From Zizania palustris (lineage: Eukaryota; Streptophyta; Magnoliopsida; Poales; Poaceae): 64,000 nt of DNA. The notes under the pieces were generated by a model. It was not told where the DNA came from. It saw nothing but the letters and a program-made list of their open reading frames with translations, and made no database searches. Shown here one piece after another: positions 56,343-64,000 of the stretch. The position numbers were made by a program, and so were the translations under genes. Each line of letters begins with the position of its first letter. The first letter of the stretch is position 1. The DNA is taken from positions 65,466,773 through 65,530,772 of the forward strand of contig JAAALK010000284.1 of the NCBI GenBank assembly GCA_019279435.1, read 5' to 3'.

Positions 56343-58410
56343 TTATTCTAGCGAGTGGTGATCTCCGAAGGCAACCACTTTCCAAACTGAATGGGGTATT
56401 CTTTGCCTTCTTTGACAATGATCCTCGTGACTACATCACCTTCTGGGCTAGGCATGAGGGAAGGGTTCTTCGGAGGGTCCACGGACCCCGAAGCCTCCTC
56501 CGAGTGTTCTTGCACACTGTTTATCTGTCGAGGATCGAGAGGGGGGCTGTGGCCGTACTCTGCTCTCCGAGCTGCAGCTTGGTCTCCTGGGATTGTAAGG
56601 CCTCCACCTTGCGTGGGCATTTTGAGACACAATAATTGTGGTGTGCCACGACTCTAAATTGATTCAGCATCCCTCTTCCGAAGATTGCGTTGTAGGCGTA
56701 CGGGGGTGTCGACAACATCAAAGATGACCTCTTCAATTCTGGCCAGGGGCCCCTCGCCGAAAGCCACCTTGAGGCCTATTTGGCTGAGGGCATCGAGAGG
56801 AGGGCCTACGAAGCATTGGAGTGGGCGAGCTGCTGGAAGTAGATGCCTTCAGGGGATGCACATCTGATCGAAGGCTTGGACGAAAAGTATGTATGCGGAG
56901 CTTCCATCGTTGACTAGTACCCTTCGAACTTCCACTCCTGCAACGTCGGCTAAAATGACAAGGTGGTCAGCATGGGGGAATTTCACCCCTACAGCATCAT
57001 TGGTAGAGAATGATTTGGGTACATGGGACCACTCGATCATCCCTGCAGCCGAGTTTGAAGTCCCTATATGCCCTACTTCCCGAACGTAGTCCATTCTTTG
57101 ACGCTTCGACATATTACCGAGTGTCACCCCTCTAGAGATGGGTATAACCACTCGTTTTCCATGATATTTAGGGTCTTCTTGCTTCGGTGGTGGCATAATG
57201 TTGGCCACCGGAAGCTGCATAGGAGCTTCGAGATTTCCTACACGCCCGACAGCTTGTACGGGCTCCAGCCATGCTGTCAGAGGAGCTCGGTCTGTAGTGC
57301 CTTTCCCTGAGTTTCTCCCAAGATATTTTCCCCAGAGAGTGAGTATGGACTTGCAATCCTTGGTGGCATGGCTTCTATTTTTACCATGCACACAACAAAA
57401 GAGAGTCTGGCCTTGTCCAACTGGTTTATCTAGCGGCTTCGAGCCACTAGCTTTATTGCCTTGAGCCTATTGATAGTCGGAAGGCATCTTTGGAGCGGAG
57501 GGGGCAATATTCAACACTTCGGAGAGAAAGTGCTTCTTCCCTCTTCTCTGATCGTGGGAACGATTATTGAAGAGGGCCTGCGGAGGACTCAGAGCCCTTC
57601 GCTCTTTCTTGACTTCTTGGGGGAGGGTTAGTGTGGACGAAGCAGTCCTCCGGAGGCATCCCTCTTCTGCTTTGGCATACTGCTCGAAGTATGCCATCAA
57701 TTGCACTACTAAAGACACCGGCTTTCGGTGAAGTTTGTTGAGGAGGTTGGGGTTCATTACACCTTCGCGTGCTGCATCCACAATAGATGATGTGGACAGC
57801 CCCTTGATCTGGGACTTGGTGTGGGTAAAGCGCGTGAAGTATTCTCGAAGAGTTTCTCCCGCCTGTTGTTTCACATAAAAAGGCTTCCTGCAGACATCGG
57901 GGCTATGAAAGTCCCCTGGAAGTTGCTCACGAATTTCTTCTTCAACTGCTCCCACAACTTAATTGATTCTGGCTTTAGAGACTAGAACCAATGAAGGGCT
58001 ACACCTTCTAACGCAAGGGGGAAATACTTTGCCATCGTATTTCGGACCCCTCCACTAGCTTCTATTGCAAGAGCATAAGAGCGAGAGAATTCTCCTGGGT
58101 CAGACCCTCCGGAGTACTTGTGCAGCTTCGAGGCTCGGAACCTAGGATCAAAGCGCACCTTCTGCAAGTCCGGATGTAGCAGAGATTCATCATCGAAGGA
58201 GGCATTCTCGGCACTCTCTTGGACTTGAGGGGCTTCGGGATAATTATCGAGGTCATCGTCTTGATGCATCTCCGCAGCAAAAGGGTTGGCCTGTGGACGA
58301 AGCCTGTCCACAGCCTCCTGCCTCCATCTTTCCACCTCCGTCTGAAGTCGAGTCATCTGAGCGGCCACGTCTTCGGGGAGGTCCTCACTTCCTCCGGAGG
58401 GGTCCTCTAG
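56343..58410 (-). pseudogene. gag and protease of B
   Basis: Gag (58368-57467) holds LHKYSGGSDPGEF and ALEGVALHWF, a stop, then FYVKQQAGETLREYFTRF. A Cys/His motif (CVHGKNRSHATKDC) lies near 57395-57355. The protease region (57391-56640) has VNDGSSAYILF where Tat relatives have a DGGSS motif, then YNAIFGRGMLNQFRVV. Stops lie near 57985 and 56847. The frame then leads into reverse transcriptase. Confidence 0.85.
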
Positions 58411-58771
58411 GTCTCAATAACTTACATAGTTAGTTCGGAGCACGAACGGAGCTGTCCGAGGAGCTCCCGTTGCTCTGGGTTTATTGACTATTGCAGGAGT
58501 TTGGGGAATGTCTAAAGGTCCTGCTCCGGAGGTCCGAGAGGACCTTCGGAGGGGCCGGTGGCTATACTCCACTTGAGAGGCATGACTTACGAAGCTAAGA
58601 AGGGTCCGAAAACCAAGAGCTTCGAACAGTGGGGGAAGGTGAAAAAGCCTTCAAACTATACTTGAAGCCCCTTGCCGAAGGGTGCGCGGAATTCTACAGA
58701 TTCTGAAACTCCCTCCACAAATGCACTTCGATGTATAGGCAGTGGCAGAGAACTAACTTTTAATACTAAGT

Positions 58772-58790
58772 TCCCCACGGACGGCGCTAA
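58772..58790 (-). other. primer-binding site of B
   Basis: On - TTAGCGCCGTCCGTGGGGA lies 1 bp after the LTR. It differs by a few bases from the D sites at 40790 and 45709. Confidence 0.8.
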
Positions 58791-58791
58791 C

Positions 58792-59047
58792 TGTTGGTGT
58801 AACAAATTACACTAACAGGTTCTATAAAACCAAGAACTAACAAACGAAGTGTTTGTGAATGCGGACTATCTTAAGCCTCCGAAAAGGACAATAGCTCAGA
58901 ATAGTTCGAAGTATGTATTGAATATCGGAATATTCGATGCCTCTTACAGGGCGAGAAGGGCGGTATTTACAGGTAAGTCTTCAACACCAGGATTAAGACT
59001 TGCCTTTATCTTGGAGGATCATGGGGATGAAGTATTTTCCCCCAACA
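58792..59047 (-). repeat. 5' LTR of B, internally shortened (256 bp)
   Basis: Both ends match 47561-48046, but about 230 bp of the middle are missing: the sequence jumps from CGGTATTTACAGG to AAGTCTTCAACACC. The lost part would include the promoter region. Confidence 0.9.
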
Positions 59048-59052
59048 GCCCC

Positions 59053-61500
59053 GAAGATACATTTTTCGGGGTTGAGGCGAACTCCACATGCTCGGAGTCT
59101 CTCAAAGGTTTCTGCTAGGTCTAGACTATGTTGGTGCTTTAAAGCACTCTTTATTACAATGTCATCCATATAGGGCTCGACATTGCGACCTATGTGGTGA
59201 CCTAGAGCCTTAGCAATTAATCTTGAAAAAGTTGCCTCGACATTTCTTAAGACGAAGGGCATTATGACATAACAAAAGACTCCCGAAGGAGTTATAAAAC
59301 TTGTCTTGGCTTCGTCTTCATGTTTTAACCATATTTGATTATATCCGGAATACGCATCAAGGAAGCTTAAAAGCTTGGAGACAGCAGTGGAGTCGACGAT
59401 TTGATCAATGCGGGGCATGGGGTAGGGGTCACATGGGCATGCTTTATTCAAAGATGTGAAGTCAATGCACATGGGCCACTTGCCGGAGGCTTTTTTCTTG
59501 ACAAAGATGGGGTTAGCAAACCACTCCGTGTGGGGTACCTCTCTAATGATCCCGACCTTTAATAACTTCTTCACCTCCGCTTTGGCAAGGTCCGCCCTTT
59601 CTGTCAACAATTTGCGGAGCCCCTGGTGAACAGGTCGAACCCTTGGGTTGATGAGTAGGCTATACTCGATAATGCTTCGGTCGAGTCTGGGAATATCTTC
59701 GTCAGACCAGGCAAAGACATCTAGATTTTCTTTAATTACTTCTTCTAGTGAAATGGCAATTTCCGGAGGCAATTCCTTGCCAAACTGGATGGGATAGTCT
59801 TTGTCTTCCTTGACGATGATCTTCGTTATAATTTCACCTTCGAGGCTTGGCTTGATGCAGGAGATCTTTGAATGGTCACTTGATGTGGAGGCATCCTCTG
59901 AATGATCCTATACATTATTTATCTGCCTAGGATCAAGAGGTGGACCATAGCCACACTCTGCCCTCCGCGCCGCAGCTTGGTCACTGAGGACCGCAAGTAC
60001 TCCCCCTTGCATAGGCATTTTCAGGCACAAATAATTGTGATGCGCCACAGCTCTAAATTGATTTAGCATTCCCCTTCCAAAGATAACATTATAAGGGTAA
60101 GGGGCGTCGACGACATCAAAAATCACCTTCTCTGATCTAGCTAGGAGCCCCGCTCCGAAGGCGACCTCAAGGCCTATTTGGCCGAGGGCATCGGGAGGAG
60201 GGCCTATGAAACCTTGAAGCGGATGAGCTGCTAGAAGTAAATGCTTCCATGGGATGCACAATTGATCGAAGGCCTGGATGAAGATAATATCTACGGAGCT
60301 TCCGCGCCATCAACCAGCACTCTGTGGACCTCTGTTCCTGCAATGTCAGCTGTAATAACAAGAGGGTCTGCATGAGAGAATTTAATACCGGCTGCATCAG
60401 CTATGGAGAAGGATATGGACACGTGAGACCACTCAGGCATTTTAGCAGCCGATGAGGAGGTCCCACTATGCCCTACATCGTGGACGTATTCTCTCCGCTG
60501 ACACTTCTACATGTCGCCCAGGGTCCCTCCTCCATAAATGGGGAGGACTACCTGTTTACCACGGTCTTGATTGTCCTCTTGCTTCGGAGGTGGCATAACA
60601 CTAGCCACTGAAGGCAGTCTTTGGGCTTCGAAGTTGTCTACACGTCTGATAGCCTGCATCAGCTCCGGACGTGTCTGAGGAGGGGCTCGGTCAGAAGTGC
60701 CTCAGCCAGAGCTCCTCTTGAGATACTCGCTCCACAGAAGAAGGCTTGGCCTCGACCAGTTGGCTTCCCTAGCGGCCTCCAACCGCTGACCTTGTTTCCC
60801 AGAGCTTGTGGATTTTAGGGGGGCAATTTCAAAGAAAAGGGGGCGATGTTTAAAACCTCGGAGCAAAGATGCTTTCGTCCTCTTTGTCCTTCATGCTGAT
60901 TGTTGTCGAAGGGGTACACCTGTGGTGGAGTGGAAGTCTTCATCTCAAGTTTGACTTCATGAAGGATGGTTGGCAAAGATGAAGTCGTCCTTCGAAGCCA
61001 TCCTTCTTTTGACCTAGCATATTCCTCGAAGTAGGCTATTAGCTGAGCTACTAAGGAAATATGCTTCTAGTGAAGCTTGTCAAGGAGGCCTGCATTTGTG
61101 ACTCCTCGTGCTGCATCAACAATGGATGATGTAGACATCCCTCTTATCCATGACTTCGTATGAGTGAAGCGCTTGAAAAATTGTCGCATAGTTTCTCTAG
61201 GTTGCTGCTTCACCTGAAAAAGACTCCCTTTTGCAAGTCTGGGTGTAGCGGAGATTCATCGTCGAAGGAAGCATTCTCAGTGCTTCTCTGGATCTCAGAG
61301 GCTTCAGGATAGTAAATAGGGTCATCGTCTTGAGGCACCTCTAGGATGACAGGACTAGCCTGAGGACGAAGCCTGTTGGCAGCTTCCTGCCTCCATCTTC
61401 CTACCTCGGCCTAAATACGAGCCATCTAGGCCGCCATGTCATCAGGACGGTCTTCGTTTCCTCCAGAGGGGATCTCTGGGTCTCGAGAACTAGCAAAGTC
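59053..61500 (-). pseudogene. gag, protease and reverse transcriptase N-terminal part of A
   Basis: On - gag remnants (61500-60600) hold QQPRETMRQFFKR-like and QGYP-like words with stops. Protease runs to about 59908 (APYPYNVIFGRGMLNQFRAV). An intact 259-codon frame (59772-58993) carries reverse transcriptase through YMDD, but its last 17 or so residues after KCIFGA come from the B LTR. A retains the 11 codons missing from B. Confidence 0.87.
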
Positions 61501-61711
61501 AGTTCGGAGTGTGGCAGGGCCATAGGAGGGGCTCCGTCGGTTCATAGTATAGATGGATCCACAAGAGGGGCTCCGTATGCTCAAGGAAGAGTATTTACTT
61601 TGGGAGTTTGAGGTGGGGGGACCACGGAGGATCCTCCGACCTCGGTGGTGTTCAAAGATCCCAACCTAGGGGTCCGAGAATACCTCCGGAGGGGACTAGT
61701 GCATAGGCTCC
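61501..61711 (-). other. 5' leader of A, cut off by a Copia LTR
   Basis: It aligns with B 58410-58580. The remaining about 200 bp of leader, the primer site and the 5' LTR of A are not present before the Copia LTR starts. Confidence 0.6.
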
Positions 61712-62846
61712 TATTGGACCGAAAACGGCGACCAGAGGGGGTGAATGGGAGCTTTTAAAATTTCAGACTAAAAATAGTCTTTTGTTTTAAATCTGTCTTC
61801 TGTGGAACAGGCTTCGAACACACCCTTCGAAGTTCTGGTTCGGAGGTATTTCATAGCTCCGAAATCAGGCTTCGCAAGGAGCAAAAGTTCGAAGCCAAGA
61901 AGACTTCGCTCCACCACACAACCCTGAAGATTCAGCTCTGCTAAGTCAGTGCAGGCTCTGCACACTTGGTGTCTTCGAGCAGGCTTCGCACTTCACCCTT
62001 CGCAAGATCAGACTTCCCTCTGCGGACTTTGACCAAATACTCAGCGACAGCAACTGGTGCTAGGCTTCGTAATTCGAAAGTCTAAATGCACACTGAACAA
62101 ACTTCGCCGAGGACTTCGACAAGTAAAGAAAACGGGCTTTGATCTAAGGAAAGAACAGTGCTTCGCTAGTAATCAGAGAGGTCTAGCCTCCAGTTTACAC
62201 AGTGCGAACAGACACTGAAAAGCACACTTCACCCAGACAGACTTCTCACACACCTCTCCAAAAAACCCACAAGAAGGTGGTGCACAGAGAAATCAAAGCA
62301 TGCAGTGAAGTACGCATACTAGTTCAAGCAGTAAATGAAAAACAGAATCAAAGCTTCATTGCTTGAACAGGGAACACAAAATGAACTCACAGATCTGAAT
62401 ACAAAGTATGTGGTGGCTAGCACAGGAGCTCAAAAAATGGCTGCTAAATGTGTTTTTGTGACCTAGCTAGCTTCCACTATTTATAGGCACTATTCAGCCC
62501 TGTGAATAGACTACTTTACCCCTAGGGTTTACACTATTTTTGTCTCATCAGAACAGGGGGGTACAGCTGGTAGTCTACTTTATTTGGAGGCTTCTTTTGT
62601 TAGCTTCGCAGAGGAGACAACATCAGCTTTTGTAGAGCAGACACGGTTAGCCTTTGCAGTCTTGGATTCTTCTAAAGCCCCCCTTCGCACGCGAGGGGTG
62701 CGGTAGCTTCGGTGAGAAGCCTTGAGCCTGACAGCCTTCGCTTCACCGAAGTCAGCCTTTGATATAGAGACGGTTTTGAGCCGAAGCCGTCAAAGCCCTT
62801 GGGCCTTCGCACCAACACCTTCGGAGTGGACCACCATGGCTTCGCA
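61712..62846 (-). repeat. Copia LTR on - (1135 bp), probably solo
   Basis: It begins TATTGGACCGAAAAC (TG mutated to TA) and ends CCATGGCTTCGCA. A TATA box on - lies at 62478-62486. The flanks GCTCC (61707-61711) and GCTTT (62847-62851) agree in three of five bases, so a decayed target duplication is possible but not certain. Confidence 0.72.
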
Positions 62847-63435
62847 GCTTTGAGGAGACATGCTGAAGAGCGTGGGCCTCATGGCTCCAGATGTGATGAG
62901 TCATTGTCAACGATAGTCAAAGAGGACTGAAAGAGAGGAGATCTGCTGCGTCATGGGCCGCGTGTGACTCAGGTACACGGGCAGCGAGCGACTGTCGGGC
63001 AGAGGGGTCGCGAAGTCGGGCTGGCCCAATCCGGGTACATGGGCCAGGAGCCACAGAAGACCCACTGGGCTGTTGACCAGGATTGACTCAGGTACACGGG
63101 CAGTGAGTGATTGCCGGGCTGAGAGAGCTGCAGAATCGGGCCGGCCCAATCCGGGTACCTGGTGCAAAGTTGGTGGAGGCTTTGTCAGTTTCGGCGCAAA
63201 ACTGACAACCGCTGATCTTGTATCGGACTGTCCAGAAGAGAAGCCGTAGTCACTACAAAAGCTTAGCTTCCGGATAAGTCATCTGTAAATAGGAGTTTAC
63301 TATTTTGTCCCTAGGCCCACAGTCAGTCAGTCAGTCTGTAAAAATATCCTAAGGGCAGTTTAGTCTTTTCTTTTATTGCAACGTCTGTAAAAAACCCTAA
63401 GGGGCTGGTGGAATATTCCTAGCTATTGGGCATCC

Positions 63436-63443
63436 TATAAATA
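63436..63443 (+). promoter_or_regulatory. TATA box in the + Copia LTR
   Basis: TATAAATA is followed by AGGG, as in the - strand LTRs at 14667-14675, 18075-18083 and 62478-62486. Confidence 0.6.
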
Positions 63444-63910
63444 GGGCCCCAATCCCTAGGGTTAGGTCACCCTTTTGCTGAAATCACTTTTCTAATCCAA
63501 TGGGTCATTTTTTGTTCACTGTTTCCCTGCCTCTCTTCCTGTTGCGCCGCCGCATTGTTCATCTCTTCATCATGAACTCGTGAGTTTTGATTCACTCTGG
63601 TTCTGTTATTCTGCGTGCTGTGATTCTTGTGTGCTGCGATTGTGTGTGTTTTGTACTACATCGTTTTGCGTGTCTGCAAACTTTTTATCTCTAATGCGAA
63701 TGGTCTTCTCTGAATGCTTCTGTTCTTCACGTGAATACTAGTTCATGTGGCTGATAGCAAGTAGTACTACTTTCCTGTAGCTACAGTGTGCTATTTTTCC
63801 TAGCCTTGCTTTTTCCTCATAGCCTTTTTGATCGAACAGATAGTGTCCAGTTTCTTCTCTCGCTGTTTCTGTCGAAGCCCCTTTTCTTGTGTGAAGTCCA
63901 ACTCTATGAA

Positions 63911-64000
63911 GCAGGCTTCGAATCAGCAGGCTTTGAATCCACAGGCTTCGAATCTGCAGGCTTCGAATCCGCAGGCTTCGAATCGACAGGCTTCGAATCT
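63911..64000 (+). repeat. 15-bp tandem repeat, six units to the window end
   Basis: GCAGGCTTCGAATCx recurs six times with only single-base changes, in exact 15-bp steps, within the Copia LTR. It may continue beyond base 64000. Confidence 0.95.

Larger units (their letters stand above)
47561..59047 (-). mobile_element. Tat-lineage gypsy element B, inserted in reverse transcriptase of A, TSD GCCCC
   Basis: GCCCC stands at 47556-47560 and 59048-59052, and the A reverse transcriptase continues across. On - the order is 5' LTR (58792-59047), primer site, gag, protease, RT, RNase H, second RNase H, integrase, a tandem-repeat spacer, the antisense gene on + and the 3' LTR (47561-48046). It is a close relative of A. 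Confidence 0.93.
35098..61711 (-). mobile_element. Tat-lineage gypsy element A, carrying D and B
   Basis: On - the remaining parts are gag to reverse transcriptase (61500-59053), a short RT/RNase H piece (47555-47270), a tandem-repeat spacer, an antisense gene on + (36127-39600) and the 3' LTR (35098-35628). Integrase and most of RNase H are missing between 47270 and the spacer. D (39816-47037) and B (47561-59047) are nested inside with perfect 5-bp duplications. The 5' LTR and primer site are missing beyond 61711, where a Copia LTR starts. Confidence 0.88.
62851..64000 (+). repeat. C3-family Copia LTR on +, runs off the window
   Basis: It begins TGAGGAGACATGCTGAAGAG and matches the reverse complement of 25103-27091, including CATGGCTCCAGATGTG and the GGTACCTGG blocks. 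It keeps the TATA box that C3 lost. It is cut by the window end before its 3' border. Confidence 0.88.

Overview
This window looks like repeat-dense nuclear DNA of a flowering plant, most likely a grass. It is built almost entirely of nested LTR retrotransposons. It also holds Tourist-like and Stowaway-like MITEs and Tat-lineage gypsy elements with antisense genes, which fit a grass with a large, transposon-rich genome. I found no host protein gene, tRNA, rRNA or CRISPR array. Nearly every coding region belongs to a retrotransposon and is broken by stops, frameshifts, deletions or insertions.

Layout. (1) 1-7330: 3' part of a Ty3/gypsy chromovirus (Tekay/Del-like) on +, with a gag-pol frame broken only by one visible stop, and a 3.3-kb 3' LTR. 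(2) 7693-10425: 5' half of a Copia element (C1) on +, with an LTR carrying three MITEs and a tandem duplication. It is cut in gag by (3) 10426-23722: a decayed Tat-like gypsy element X on +, itself holding two reverse-oriented solo LTRs (13681-15267 with TSD CTGAA; 15753-18798 with TSD TGCTC). (4) 23723-24573: a second C1-family LTR, followed by the gag of another degenerate Copia (C2). C2 is split by (5) 25103-34385: a fairly complete Copia element C3 on -; C2 integrase resumes at 34386. (6) 35098-61711: a Tat-lineage gypsy element A on -, lacking its 5' LTR. It hosts D (39816-47037, TSD GATCT) and B (47561-59047, TSD GCCCC), a sister of A. (7) 61712-64000: two Copia LTRs in opposite orientation, meeting near 62850.

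How the parts work together. In A and B the gag-pol lies on -, and a separate gene lies on + between pol and the 3' LTR, antisense to pol. This antisense gene (Transposase_28-like N-terminal block, basic/acidic middle, coiled-coil C-terminal part) appears in A, B and D with three introns at matching places, followed by a second conserved coding block. D has no gag-pol but shares the first 11 LTR bases, the primer-binding-site type and the antisense gene with A/B, so it looks like a non-autonomous partner. D also has an abnormal structure: its two ends are LTRs in inverted orientation (U3 at both ends), yet it is flanked by a perfect 5-bp target duplication. The antisense gene and D are the most interesting content of this window.
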